A DNA stretch of 64,000 nucleotides from Nodosilinea sp. FACHB-141 (GCF_014696135.1 NZ_JACJPP010000015.1:124001-188000), one strand, 5' to 3'. Shown: positions 35,087-46,398, counted from the first letter of the stretch. The notes: generated from the sequence alone by a model not told the origin. Numbers and translations: made by a program.

Positions 35087-38000
35087 ATGGCCAACAACCA
35101 CGTTATCTTCATTCACCCTGATGGAGCTAGCCCATCTCACTACGCCGCGGCGCGATTTGCCGATCTAGGCCCCGATGGTCGCCTTAATTGGGACAACCTG
35201 GACTATGCCGGGGTCTACCTAGGGCATATGGAAGACCAGCTGGGCGGCACCTCCAATGCGGGTGCTGTCACCCACGCCACTGGGGCTAAGGTGTATGCCG
35301 AATCCTTTGGTCTAGAGCAAAATGGCTCGGAGATTACGCCGCTCTCGGGCAACACGGGCAAAACCATCGTTGAGGAGGCGATCGACGCAGGCAAGGTCAC
35401 CGCGCTAGTGCAGTCTGGGGCGATTTTTGAACCGGGTACGGCCGCCTTTGTGGCTGAGACCGGCAATGTTGAAGTCGATGGTAGAACGGTTGTGCCTCGC
35501 AGCCAAACCGCTGAAATCGCCAAGCAGGTGATTGAGTCTGGGGTGGACTTTATCTTGGCTGGGGGCGAAGTCACGCTGCTGCCGGTGGGCACTGACGGCT
35601 TTCATGGTACCGCTGCGGAATACGACGCGATCGCCAGCGACTCCGTCCGTCGCCCCTCTGAAAACTTAATTGAGCTGGCTGAGTCCCTAGGCTACACCGT
35701 GGTTTATACCCGCGATGAGCTCTATGCCCTGCTAGAGCAGTCGGCAACGCCTCAAAAGGTGCTGGGGGTTTTCGCGCCCGTTCACACCTTTAACGATCGC
35801 CCCGAAGAAGTGCTGGCTGAAGGTGGTTTGCCCCTCTACCTAGAGACGGCGCCCACGCTGGCCGAAATGCTAGAGGTCACCCAGCAGCTGATGGAGGCCC
35901 ATCCCAACTTTGAGAATGGCTCGATCGCGATCGTCGAAGAAGAAGGCTCCGATAACTTTGGCAACAACAACAACGCCGCTGGCACCATTGAGGGGGTGCG
36001 GCGGGCCGATGCCGCGATCGGCGTTGCTCAAGACTTTCTCAGCCGCTATGAAAACACCCTGATCATCACTGCTGCCGACAGCGATGCCGGTGGGTTACAG
36101 GTCACTGACGTGGACCCCGCTGAGCCCGTAGGCACCATCAACAACAACCCCACCCTCGACGACCGGCCGGTACCCCTCGACGGCGTGGGCGGCGTGGGCA
36201 CCTTGCCCTTTGTGGCTGCTCCTGATGCCGATGGCGACGTCTTTGACTTCGCGGTGGGCTGGGCCGGTACCCCTGACTTCTCGGGCTCTATCGTCTCCAA
36301 GGCCGAAGGTCTCAACGCCGACAAGCTACCCGCCACCATCGACAACACCGGCATCTACGAGTTGATGTATGAAACTCTGTTCGATGTAGAACTTGAGTCT
36401 CGCATCCCTGACCAAACTAAGGTGGCGCCTGCTCCCACCGCTGAGACTGGCAACGTCATCTTCATTCACCCCGATGGCACCAGCCCCTCCCACTACATGG
36501 CGCTGCGCAACATCGACCAGGGGCCAGATGGTCGCCTCAACTGGGACAAGATGTCTAACGCCGGGGTCTACCTGGGCCACATGGAAAACCAGCTGACCGG
36601 CACCTCCAATGCCGGGGCCGTCACCCACGCCAACGGGGTCAAGGTCTTCAACGAGTCCTTTGGTTTAGAAGAAGACAACTCCGTTGTGGTACCGGCTTCT
36701 GGCAACGTGGGCAAAACCATTCTGGAGGAGGCGATCGAGGCGGGCAAAGCTACCGCGCTGATTCAGTCGGGTCAGATGGCCGAACCGGGCACCGCCGCCT
36801 TTGCCGCCGCCACCACCAACCGCGACGGCGATGACATCCGCGCCCGCGACAAGTATGCCGAAATCATCGAGCAGACCATTCGCTCTGGCACCAATGTCAT
36901 TCTGGGCGGGGGTGAGCTGTACATGCTGCCCGTCGGTACCACTGGCTTCCACGTCACCACCGAAATCGATGCTGCTGAAACTCGGCCCGAGCGTCGCCCT
37001 GAGACCAACCTGATCGAACTGGCAGAATCCCTCGGCTACACCGTGGTCTACACAGAAGATCAAATGAATGAGGTCGTTAATGGCGACAACCCTCCCGAAA
37101 AGCTGCTGGGTGTCTTTGCCGCTGATGCTACCTTTGACGCCACCACCGAAGAGGATTTAGGGCTAAATACAGATTCTCCCCTGCCCCTCTACGTGGCGAC
37201 CGCTCCCACCGTTGCCGAAATGCTGGATGCCACTCTCAAGCTGGTGTCTAACGATCCCGATGGCTTCTTTGTGGTGCTGGAGGAAGAGGGCACCGACAAC
37301 TTTGCCAACAGCAACAATGCAGCAGGCACGATCGAAGCCGTGCGTCGGGCCGATGCCGCCATTGGTGTCGCCATGGACTACGTCGATAACGTTGACCCCA
37401 ACACCCTGGTAGTCACCGCTGCCGATAGCGATGCCGGCGGTCTACAGGTGTTCCAATTTGCTCCCTACACTCGCCCCTCGGGTAACCCCATCTCAGGACC
37501 GGCTCTGGGTGGAGAAGAAACTGAGGTACCGTTCATCTACGCCAACCCCACTACCGAAGCAGGTACCCCTGTCTTTCTCGACGGCGCTACCGGCAGCACC
37601 GGCAGTGTGGAGCTCCCCTGGGATTCGTTTGCGGCTACCGACAGCATCGATGGCCCCATGGGCAACTTCGGTGTGGCCTGGGTGGGCACCCCCGACTTCC
37701 CTGGCAGCATCGTGTCTAAAGCCTATGGTCTCAATGCCGACCTGCTGCCTTCTACCTTAGACAACACTTTCATCTACGAGATGATGTACCGCACGTTGTT
37801 TGGGGATGAGGCGTTTGAGCCGCCTGTGGCTGAGCTGGTTGACCTGACCGGTATCGATGGCGATGTCGTCGTTGATATTACCGTGACCCGCGAGGCGACC
37901 TTCGATAACGTGCTGAGGTTCTATGAAACCGACGCCCAGGGGCGCGTGGATGGTCTTGGGGCCGGAGATGCTGGTTACGAGGAGGCCGTTGTCGCCAACC

Positions 38001-38239
38001 TGCTCGATGCCGAGCTGTTTGTCGACAACTTGGTGACTGACAATGTCACCCTGACCCTGCCCGGTGGCACTTACTACGCCCCTGTGCTGCTGGTGGATGG
38101 TGACATCAATGACCTAGCTACGATCGGTGAGTCCCGCATCCAGCGCAACGGCAACGTTTGGGGCTTTGAAGATCTGTTTGACAATGACTTTAACGACTTG
38201 GTTATTACGATTAACTCGGCTGAGCCCGTTGCGGCTTAG
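35087..38239 (+). CDS. Tandem alkaline-phosphatase-like exoprotein with DUF4114 tail
   Basis: 1050 residues with two copies of an alkaline-phosphatase (PhoA-superfamily) domain (about 1-440 and 445-905) and a DUF4114-like C-terminus (about 915-1050). Each copy begins VIFIHPDG(A/T)SPSHY (metal-binding Asp) and has GTSNAGAVTHA, where Ser aligns by eye with PhoA Ser102. The later metal sites differ from PhoA: EEEG(S/T)DNF...NNAAG has Asn where His331 is expected, TAADSDAGG has Ser for His370, and GTPDF(S/P)GS has no His412. Both copies share the changes. No signal peptide. The last residues (NDLVITINSAEPVAA) match those of the preceding gene, suggesting a common export signal. Start: ATG, with GGAAG upstream. 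Phosphatase activity is likely but not certain. Confidence 0.83.
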   Translation: MANNHVIFIHPDGASPSHYAAARFADLGPDGRLNWDNLDYAGVYLGHMEDQLGGTSNAGAVTHATGAKVYAESFGLEQNGSEITPLSGNTGKTIVEEAIDAGKVTALVQSGAIFEPGTAAFVAETGNVEVDGRTVVPRSQTAEIAKQVIESGVDFILAGGEVTLLPVGTDGFHGTAAEYDAIASDSVRRPSENLIELAESLGYTVVYTRDELYALLEQSATPQKVLGVFAPVHTFNDRPEEVLAEGGLPLYLETAPTLAEMLEVTQQLMEAHPNFENGSIAIVEEEGSDNFGNNNNAAGTIEGVRRADAAIGVAQDFLSRYENTLIITAADSDAGGLQVTDVDPAEPVGTINNNPTLDDRPVPLDGVGGVGTLPFVAAPDADGDVFDFAVGWAGTPDFSGSIVSKAEGLNADKLPATIDNTGIYELMYETLFDVELESRIPDQTKVAPAPTAETGNVIFIHPDGTSPSHYMALRNIDQGPDGRLNWDKMSNAGVYLGHMENQLTGTSNAGAVTHANGVKVFNESFGLEEDNSVVVPASGNVGKTILEEAIEAGKATALIQSGQMAEPGTAAFAAATTNRDGDDIRARDKYAEIIEQTIRSGTNVILGGGELYMLPVGTTGFHVTTEIDAAETRPERRPETNLIELAESLGYTVVYTEDQMNEVVNGDNPPEKLLGVFAADATFDATTEEDLGLNTDSPLPLYVATAPTVAEMLDATLKLVSNDPDGFFVVLEEEGTDNFANSNNAAGTIEAVRRADAAIGVAMDYVDNVDPNTLVVTAADSDAGGLQVFQFAPYTRPSGNPISGPALGGEETEVPFIYANPTTEAGTPVFLDGATGSTGSVELPWDSFAATDSIDGPMGNFGVAWVGTPDFPGSIVSKAYGLNADLLPSTLDNTFIYEMMYRTLFGDEAFEPPVAELVDLTGIDGDVVVDITVTREATFDNVLRFYETDAQGRVDGLGAGDAGYEEAVVANLLDAELFVDNLVTDNVTLTLPGGTYYAPVLLVDGDINDLATIGESRIQRNGNVWGFEDLFDNDFNDLVITINSAEPVAA

Positions 38240-38270
38240 GGTGTCTTGACCGTCTGAAGTCCATGCCTTT

Positions 38271-38304
38271 AGCCCCTGCGCTGAACTCAGCGCAGGGGCT
38301 TTTG
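38271..38304 (+). terminator. Rho-independent terminator after the alkaline-phosphatase-like gene
   Basis: A perfect 13-bp stem AGCCCCTGCGCTG/CAGCGCAGGGGCT (38271-38283 with 38288-38300), a 4-nt loop, then TTTGTTTC. It ends the two-exoprotein region. Confidence 0.9.
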
Positions 38305-38424
38305 TTTCTGATTGGTTAACCTCATCGCCGTTGCCACGAAGGTTAGGACGTTTTCATCGGTAGTCGGCAATGGCTACACACCAGTTCGCCGTCCCAGTTT
38401 TAGCTGGGGGGAACTGATCTAAAC

Positions 38425-38916
38425 CTAGGGGCAGTAGAGGGTATCGCGGGTGTTGCGCTTTGTGACTGGATTGGTGCCCTTGGCCACATCGCAGAGCATT
38501 TTGTTGACCTTGGGGTCGAGGAGCACATCGGTAAAGTCGGCTCCATCAATAATGGCCTCGCGAAAGTCGGTGCCAAAGGCGTAGGCCCCTTCCAGAATGG
38601 CGTTGGTGAGGTTGGCCTGAAAGAAACGAGCCCCATCTAGGGTTGCTCCGGTCATATCGGCTCCTTCCATGTTGGCGCGGGCCAGGGTGGTGTCAAACAG
38701 GCGAACCCCGCGCAGGTTGGCGTGGCTCATGTCGGCGTCGGCCATGTCGGCGCGGGTGTAGTTGTTGTCGCGCAGGTCTTGGTTAGACCAGTCGGTCTTT
38801 CTCAGGTTTTGGCGATCGTAGCTGGTGGCCTGGGCCGGGCCCACCCAGCTGAGGCAAAGGGTTAGCACCATCAGCGTGGCTACAACTATCCGACACAGGC
38901 TGGATCGACTAACCAT
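38425..38916 (-). CDS. Exported pentapeptide-repeat protein (lumen-type)
   Basis: 163 residues from the ATG at 38916, chosen because it starts a signal peptide (MVSRSSLCRIVVATLMVLTL, then a likely AQA cleavage site). The mature part is a pentapeptide-repeat beta-helix (ADADMSHANLRG, ARANMEGADMTGATLDGARF, repeating A(D/N)LxG), capped by a C-terminal helix with two Cys (MLCDVA and TLYCP). This resembles thylakoid-lumen pentapeptide proteins of cyanobacteria and plants. Function unknown; a protein-binding role is possible. It lies after the strong terminator of the preceding convergent gene. Confidence 0.82.
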   Translation of the reverse strand: MVSRSSLCRIVVATLMVLTLCLSWVGPAQATSYDRQNLRKTDWSNQDLRDNNYTRADMADADMSHANLRGVRLFDTTLARANMEGADMTGATLDGARFFQANLTNAILEGAYAFGTDFREAIIDGADFTDVLLDPKVNKMLCDVAKGTNPVTKRNTRDTLYCP

Positions 38917-39125
38917 GGCTCCCAATATATTCAAATCAAATCCTACATATTTGAGTTTACAGGTTGACTTAGGCCAAACCAATCCCCCAGCCTACAGGTA
39001 TCCTGCATGCTGCCAGCGGCAATCTTCTGGAATGTTGCCGCTACTCCTGTAGCTATAGAGCGATGCCTGCGACCTGGTGGTGCGCAGGTAAGCTGTATTA
39101 CCCATCGCCTCTGGAGAACACTGCT

Positions 39126-40049
39126 ATGGCCACCGACTACGTTTTATTCGTCCACGGCGTCAAGCAGCGTCAGCCTGAGGAGTTTAACCGCACCGTTCAG
39201 GAACTGCTCCAGAACGTGCAGCGAAGCATCGGTAGTAACGGACGCACGATTAAACCCATCGTCGTATTTTGGGGCGACTTGAACGTGCAGCCCCAGGCCA
39301 GTCTGCGCCAGGGGCTTGAAGCCTCTCCCCAGTGGCGCAATCTGTGGCTGGCCGATTTTCGCATTAAAGAGGTAGTTGAGTTTGCGGGCGATGCGGCTCT
39401 GTATCTCAGCCGCCACGTGGGGGCTCAGGTGGTGCAGCGGTTTCAGCAAATCGCTTTGCCGATACTGCAAGGGGCGCAGTCGGGCGGCGGCGATCGCCTC
39501 CACATTGTCACCCACAGCTTGGGCAGCGTCATTCTCTTCGACCTGCTGTTTGCCACCCGCTGGGATGACCCTAGCTTGGACAAAGACGCTAGCACTCGCC
39601 AGACTCGGCAAACGGTAACCCAGCTGCGCAATACCCTGTTTGGTCTGGGCCAGGAGCCGGGGCGGGGAATACATATTTCCAGCGTGCACACCCTGGGGTC
39701 GCCGATCGCGCTGTTTAGCCTGTTGTCGGTGACCGGCGATAGCACCCACGACTTGACGAAGGATTTGCGAGCCATGCTGCAAACCCTGTACCACCAGCGC
39801 GGCAAGAAAGCGCTGCCCTGGTATAACTACCTGCACCCCGGTGACCCGATTGCCTACCCCCTACAGGGGCTAATGCCTCGGCTGATGGGCAATGCTCAGC
39901 TCTACGTGCATCTGCGAGATGTGATTACTGAGCATCGCGGCTTGCCCATTACCTGGGGACGGCTGCCTCTGCTGTGGGGTGGCGATGCTCACAGCGGCTA
40001 CTGGAAGAGCAACACCGTCGTTAAAACCCTGGCGGAGGTGCTGCGGTGA
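39126..40049 (+). CDS. Alpha/beta-hydrolase-fold protein
   Basis: 307 residues from the ATG at 39126, where the sequence begins MATDYVLFVHGVKQRQP; the strand-HG oxyanion motif fixes the start. The nucleophile elbow is VTHSLGSVILFD (G-x-S-x-G variant HSLGS), so a lipase/esterase of the DUF676-like type is likely. A late Asp-rich HPGDPIAYPL and GGDAHSGYW could provide Asp and His. No signal peptide, so cytoplasmic. Substrate unknown. It is followed about 160 bp later by cysS on the same strand. Confidence 0.7.
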   Translation: MATDYVLFVHGVKQRQPEEFNRTVQELLQNVQRSIGSNGRTIKPIVVFWGDLNVQPQASLRQGLEASPQWRNLWLADFRIKEVVEFAGDAALYLSRHVGAQVVQRFQQIALPILQGAQSGGGDRLHIVTHSLGSVILFDLLFATRWDDPSLDKDASTRQTRQTVTQLRNTLFGLGQEPGRGIHISSVHTLGSPIALFSLLSVTGDSTHDLTKDLRAMLQTLYHQRGKKALPWYNYLHPGDPIAYPLQGLMPRLMGNAQLYVHLRDVITEHRGLPITWGRLPLLWGGDAHSGYWKSNTVVKTLAEVLR

Positions 40050-40207
40050 ACGGGAGCAATTTTGGATTTTAGTCTTGTGGGCTTGTTTGGCTATCTGCAA
40101 TACCTGAGCGCTGCGTTGCGCCCAGGGCGGTTTCAGTGTTGAATCGTTCTGTTAGCGCCTTTTATAACTTATATACTGGGCATTCTGCGCCGTTGCCCCG
40201 CCCTGCC

Positions 40208-41679
<1,472 letters not shown>

Positions 41680-41683
<4 letters not shown>

Positions 41684-43170
41684 GGTAACCACTGCCGCCC
41701 AAGAGCAATAAAAATCTCACGGTGCTGCCGAAATAGCTTGTACCCGTAGACCCCAATGATTCCTAGTAGGCAGAGGTGGGTTAGGGTGCCGTAGGTGCTG
41801 ATGATGTCGCCCGGCATCCAGCCGTGAATGTCGATCAGCTGGTTCATGTCGCCGTGCTCGGCTTCGCCCCACAGGCTGCCAAAGGGAATTGAGGCTTTGC
41901 CCTTAGGAACTTGCTGCCACAGCCACACCTGACCCCAAAAGCAAAAGGCTGCCCCCAGCACCACCGGAAAGCGATAAAAATCCCACCGAAAGTAGTTGGG
42001 CAGGGGGAAGTAGAATCCCACCATCAGCAGGGCGGACAGATAAATTTCGCCCCCCACGCCGCCAAAGGCCATCAGCATCTCAAAACGATCGGCGGGCAGT
42101 AGCCAAGTCATATAAAACTGAATCACAGCTAGCGTTGCAGCCAGCACTATGGGCCAGCGCTGACCCTCGCGGCGTCCAGCCCAAAATAGCAGACCCAGCA
42201 GCACCAGAATGGCGAGGTAAACCAAAAGCGATCGCTGAGGATTGTAGCTCGTCCAGCCGATGGGTAGGGGCAACGCCTGCCGCCCCGACAGCCAAGCGAC
42301 GGTGGCGTGACCAAACTCATGCAGCCAAATCTTGATGCCGAACAGCAGCGCATTCACGATGGGCATGGCATTCATCAGCATCCCTAGCAGCATCAGGCCG
42401 GGGAAAATCAGCCCGTTACTGTAGCGATTTTGAAATGACAAAATGTCAGTATCGTCGGCTCGGGCAAGGTGGTCTAAGTGGATCTGGGCTGGCCAAGGCT
42501 GCGATCGCGACACCAACTTCATTCCTGACTTAGCCGTGGCGCTCGTCGTAGCTGAGTCCTGGCTGGGGTGGTTATCGGAAGCTTGACCCGGGAGGACAGC
42601 GCTCTGTTCGAGGTGATTTTTGAGAGTGGTGAAGGCCCACTTGAGGGGCTCTAGGGCGGCGCGATCGCCTCGGCGAAGCAGCTCCGCTCGGCGCTTAAAA
42701 TACACAGCCTCTATCTGAGGGAGTGGGGCTCCGAGGGATAGCCCCAGTTCCTCGTAGGCGCGAACTACTGCTACTGGCGCTGGGGGTGCCGGGGTAGCAG
42801 CTCTGCCCCCATCAGTTGTGGAAGTTAGCGTCTCACAGGCCTGTGACTCGTCAGACAAGGGAGCTTTTGAGAACAGCGATAGCAGGGCAATTTCCTCAGT
42901 CCAAACAGGCTGAGCCTCGCCTGTTTGTGTGCCATGGAGTTGCACAATACCAATGACGGAGGGCTGTAATTTTGCCATTGTGCGGCGGACGTAGGCCACC
43001 GTTGTCGATTGGGGTGGGGTAGGGCTGCCGCTAAACCACAGCTGCAAACAGTAGCTGTGGCGGTCGCCCCGTACGGTAATGCCCCTGGGCTTGAGGGCGT
43101 GGGTAAGCAGGGCAGCGATCGCTGCTGCATCCCCATCCTTGGCCTGCTCCAGGAGCGAAGGAGTCGTCAT
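41680..43170 (-). CDS. Membrane protein with J-like domain and HEFGH (site-2-protease-like) motif
   Basis: 496 residues. The N-terminal half is soluble: a region resembling cyanobacterial J-like/CPP1 modules lies about 140-200 (YEELGLSLGAPLPQIEAVY, FKRRAELLRRGD), preceded by a Pro/Thr-rich linker. The C-terminal half has six to eight membrane helices. The first after the linker holds WLHEFGHATVAWL, an HExxH zinc site as in M50/site-2 proteases. The usual second M50 motif (Asn-Pro...Asp-Gly) is not obvious, so activity is unproven. It is convergent with cysS (4-bp overlap). Function unknown; it could be a membrane chaperone-protease or a non-proteolytic relative. Confidence 0.7.
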
Positions 43171-43294
43171 TGCGTTGGGCTATCCCGTGCCGTAGATATT
43201 CCCAGATTACCCAACCGCCACCGTCGGTACCCGTCCCTCGATAAGATGGTTTGCACAGATTTAACAGTAGGAAGCTAACCATGAGGGCAGGGTC

Positions 43295-44713
43295 TTGAGT
43301 ACAGCGGCTAGCCCCGGCGGCCTAGTGATCGCGGGCGAGCGCAGCGGTGTGGGTAAGACCACCGTCACCCTGGCGCTATTGGCGGCCCTGGCGCAAAAAT
43401 CGCCCCGCGTGCAGTCGTTTAAGGTGGGGCCAGACTACATTGACCCGATGTTCCACCAGCAGGCCACGGGGCGACCCTGCTACAACCTCGACCCCATTTT
43501 GACTTCAGAAACCTACGTGCAGCAATGCTTTGCCCACCGCTGCCAGGGAGCTGACTTTGCCTTAGTGGAAGGGGTCATGGGCCTCTTCGACGGCGCGTCT
43601 GGGCTCTCGGATGTCGCTAGCACCGCCCATATCGCTCGTCTGCTGAACCTGCCCGTGCTGCTAGTGGTCGATTGCAGTCGTCTGTCGCGATCGGTGCTGG
43701 CGATTATTCACGGCTACCGTACGCTGGATCCTCGGGTGAAACTTGCCGGGGTGGTGCTGAACCGGGTAGGCAGCGATCGCCACCTCGAACTCCTCACCGA
43801 TGCCATAGCCGGCATCAATCTGTCGATTCTTGGCGTATTGCGACGGCAAACTGCGATCGCCCTCCCCGATCGCCACTTGGGCCTCGTGCCCACCGCCGAA
43901 CTCCCCCAACTTCCCGACATCCTCACCCGCCTCGCCCACCTCGGCCACACCTCCTTCGACTGGCCCGCCCTCACCCCCCTTCTGCTTGCCGACCCGACTC
44001 CCCCACTCTCGCACCCTCCCTATCCCCTCCCACTCTCCCACCCTCCCACTCCCCCACCCTCCCACTCCCCCACCCCTCGCATCGCGATCGCCCAAGACCC
44101 CGCCTTCAGCTTCTACTACCCCGACAACCTCGACATTCTCACTGCCCTGGGGGCCGAGATTATTCCCTGGAGTCCGCTGCGGGACGCCCAGCCTCCTGCC
44201 GATGCCGATGGGTTGTACTTCGGCGGCGGCTTTCCCGAAATGTTTGCTGCCGAGCTAGCCGCCAACCAGGAGTTGCGCTTAACGCTCAACGCCCTTATTC
44301 ATCAAGGTTTACCCGTCTACGCTGAATGTGGCGGATTGATGTATTTGGCCACTACCCTAGTCGATCTAAACGACAATGCCTGGCCTATGGTCGGAGTGCT
44401 ACCCACCAGCGTGCGCATGACCGGACGACTCACTCTAGGCTACCGTCACGCCTTAGCGGAACAAGACAGTTTACTTTTACAGACCGGTCAAACCATTTGG
44501 GGGCACGAGTTTCACCGCTCCGAGGCAGAAACGCCATCTCCCTCGCCGCTGTATCAACTCAAGCGCTACGGAGCAACCCAGCGCCATGCCACCGAGGGCT
44601 GGGGATCGCATCGTATTCATGCCTCATACCTGCACCTGCACTGGGGTGGCTGCCCAGAGGTCGCGCAAGCTCTAGTTGGAGCTTGTCTACAATACCGCCA
44701 GGGCCGGGCTTGA
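43295..44713 (+). CDS. cbiA: Cobyrinic acid a,c-diamide synthase
   Basis: 472 residues; the enzyme amidates carboxylates a and c of cobyrinate using glutamine and ATP. N-terminal ATPase domain (about 8-205) with VIAGERSGVGKTTVTLAL and KVGPDYIDPMFHQ; C-terminal glutamine amidotransferase domain (about 265-472) with nucleophile Cys in VYAECGGLMYLA and His in SYLHLHWGG. Between them an unusual Pro/Ser/His-rich linker (about 230-260) encoded by a C-rich tandem repeat is inserted in frame. Start is TTG: the ATG at 43280 hits a stop after five codons. The gene is separate from cobK at 21.5 kb. Confidence 0.92.
   Translation: MSTAASPGGLVIAGERSGVGKTTVTLALLAALAQKSPRVQSFKVGPDYIDPMFHQQATGRPCYNLDPILTSETYVQQCFAHRCQGADFALVEGVMGLFDGASGLSDVASTAHIARLLNLPVLLVVDCSRLSRSVLAIIHGYRTLDPRVKLAGVVLNRVGSDRHLELLTDAIAGINLSILGVLRRQTAIALPDRHLGLVPTAELPQLPDILTRLAHLGHTSFDWPALTPLLLADPTPPLSHPPYPLPLSHPPTPPPSHSPTPRIAIAQDPAFSFYYPDNLDILTALGAEIIPWSPLRDAQPPADADGLYFGGGFPEMFAAELAANQELRLTLNALIHQGLPVYAECGGLMYLATTLVDLNDNAWPMVGVLPTSVRMTGRLTLGYRHALAEQDSLLLQTGQTIWGHEFHRSEAETPSPSPLYQLKRYGATQRHATEGWGSHRIHASYLHLHWGGCPEVAQALVGACLQYRQGRA
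43993..44076 (+). repeat. C-rich tandem repeat inside cbiA
   Basis: About 84 bp of short units based on CCCACTC and CCCACCCT, an in-frame insertion in the interdomain linker that encodes Pro/Ser/His/Thr only. Related C-rich arrays lie at 20070-20114 and 52189-52245. Confidence 0.75.
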
Positions 44714-44921
44714 CCCCAAACACCTTCCCGTTAAAATGGCCTCTTTCCAACATTGGTAACGAAGCCACTAACTTGCGTTTGCGATCGCGCCAGAGCGCTA
44801 GTTCGATCGGGGTGCTTAAACTGACAGACCGGCACGGGGTTAGCGGCTGAAGGCCTTAGTTCAGACCCTGATTAGTGTTATGGTTAGACCATAGATTTTT
44901 GTTGAGATAAGGAGTATTGCT

Positions 44922-45035
44922 GTGGTTGAGCCTTTGCTAAGTGGCATTGTTCTAGGGTTTATTCCTGTCACCCTGGCCGGGCTTTTCGTTGCGGCTTACT
45001 TGCAATATCGCCGGGACAATAAGCTTAATTCGTAG
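44922..45035 (+). CDS. petG: Cytochrome b6-f complex subunit 5 (PetG)
   Basis: A 37-residue single-helix thylakoid protein, essential for assembly or stability of the b6f complex. The sequence begins [20 protein letters not shown] and has the typical [10 protein letters not shown] end. The start is GTG, with AAGGAG ending 7 bp upstream (TAAGGAGTATTGCT). Length equals the family norm (37). A monocistronic gene, with about 200 bp of upstream spacer. Confidence 0.95.
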   Translation: MVEPLLSGIVLGFIPVTLAGLFVAAYLQYRRDNKLNS

Positions 45036-45089
45036 CCGAGCAGTTGGGGGCGAGGTAGAGCGATCGCGCCCCTTCACCCGCTTTAAGGA

Positions 45090-46361
45090 TCACTCAATCG
45101 TATCCTTTAGCCACCCCAGCGCCAAATAGGCACTACCGACCGCCGCCTCCACCGAGGCGGCGTTTTTGATGGGCACCGGCAGCAGGTTGGCCCGCAGCTG
45201 ACGCCAGGTCTCATTGGCTGCACCGCCCCCAGCCGTGAAAATTTGCCGCAGGGGCGATGCCCCGTGCTGAGTGAGCAACTCATACCCGCGCTGCTCGATG
45301 CGGGCAATGCCCATTAGCAGGCCGTGCAAAAACGCGGTGTCATCCTCAGGGCGCGGCGAGAGCCGCGGAGCCAGGGTGGGGTCATTGATGGGAAAGCGCT
45401 CCCCTGGTGCAGCCAGGGGGTAATAGTCTAGCTCCGTAGGCACGGCTGGATCGATGCACTGACTCAGGCTGGCTAAAGCCTCTCGGTCAAAGAATTTTTC
45501 AAGCACGGCACCGCCGCTGTTGGACGCACCGCCTACTAGCCAGTGGCTTCCTAGCCGGTGGCTGTAGATGCCGTAGTCGCCCACATCGACTCGCTGGTTG
45601 CTGAGCAGCTTGATGGCCAAGGTTGACCCTAGGGATGTGACCCCATCTCCTGGGGCGATCGCGCCGCTGGCCAAAAAGGCCGCAATGCTGTCGGTGGTGC
45701 CTGCCACTACCTGACACTGGGGCGATAGGTCAAACCGCTGGGCCACGGTTTCCGTCACGCACCCCACTAATTCTCCCGGTGCCAGCACCCGAGGCAGTAC
45801 CCGACTCCACGGCTGCCCCTGCATCCAGTCGGGATAGTCGAGATTGCCCACGTCGTAGCCCAACTTGAGGCTGTTGTGGTAGTCGCTCAGCCCCCACTGG
45901 CCGTGGAGCTGGGCGCTGAGCCAGTCGGTCTGGTGCAGCAGATAGGTCGCTTGATTCCAGGTTGAGGCGGGCAACGTTTGGTGCCACCACACCAGCTTGG
46001 CCAGGCTCGATGTGGCGCTGGCAGCGGGGCTTTGAGCAGAGGCCAGGACTTTGACGGTTGCCAGGGATTCTCTACAGGGATGGTTGTAGAGCAGTGGGGT
46101 AATAATCGATTCTCCTGCCTGATCGCACAGCAGCACGGTGGCCGAGGTGCCATCGATCGCCACTCGGCCAATCTGGGGGGCGATCGCCCCCGGCAGCGCC
46201 TCCAGCAAGGCAAAGAGCCCCTGCCGCCAGCACTCTGGAGCCGGCAAGTCGGGGTAGCCCTGGCGATATTGCCAACACAAATGCCGCTGTGGATTGACCA
46301 CAGCGGCACGCACCCCAGAGGTGCCAAAGTCTATACCCAGAGCTAGGGGAGGGGTCGTCAC
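45090..46361 (-). CDS. FGGY-family sugar kinase, SePSK-like (probable D-ribulose kinase)
   Basis: 423 residues, the length of the Synechococcus SePSK/Arabidopsis XK-1 group, which phosphorylate D-ribulose. N-terminal ATP/sugar motif ALGIDFGTSGVRAAVV; the phosphate-binding GTTDSIAAFLASG (about 215), and GDGVTSLGSTLAIK; C-terminal adenosine motif TAGGGAANETWRQLRA. The substrate assignment rests on length and family resemblance only. GTG start. It lies 37 bp after apcF on the same strand, so read-through is possible, but no functional link is obvious. Confidence 0.82.
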   Translation of the reverse strand: MTTPPLALGIDFGTSGVRAAVVNPQRHLCWQYRQGYPDLPAPECWRQGLFALLEALPGAIAPQIGRVAIDGTSATVLLCDQAGESIITPLLYNHPCRESLATVKVLASAQSPAASATSSLAKLVWWHQTLPASTWNQATYLLHQTDWLSAQLHGQWGLSDYHNSLKLGYDVGNLDYPDWMQGQPWSRVLPRVLAPGELVGCVTETVAQRFDLSPQCQVVAGTTDSIAAFLASGAIAPGDGVTSLGSTLAIKLLSNQRVDVGDYGIYSHRLGSHWLVGGASNSGGAVLEKFFDREALASLSQCIDPAVPTELDYYPLAAPGERFPINDPTLAPRLSPRPEDDTAFLHGLLMGIARIEQRGYELLTQHGASPLRQIFTAGGGAANETWRQLRANLLPVPIKNAASVEAAVGSAYLALGWLKDTIE

Positions 46362-46398
46362 GAAGCAGCCGTTCGCTACACCATTCCTCCGATTTCGC

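Noticed and set aside
39144-39836. Minus-strand 230-codon ORF opposite the hydrolase gene
   Set aside because: Antisense shadow; the plus strand has a clear alpha/beta-hydrolase pattern.
43993-44076. CRISPR-like repeat
   Set aside because: Units are very short, continuous and coding; there are no spacers.
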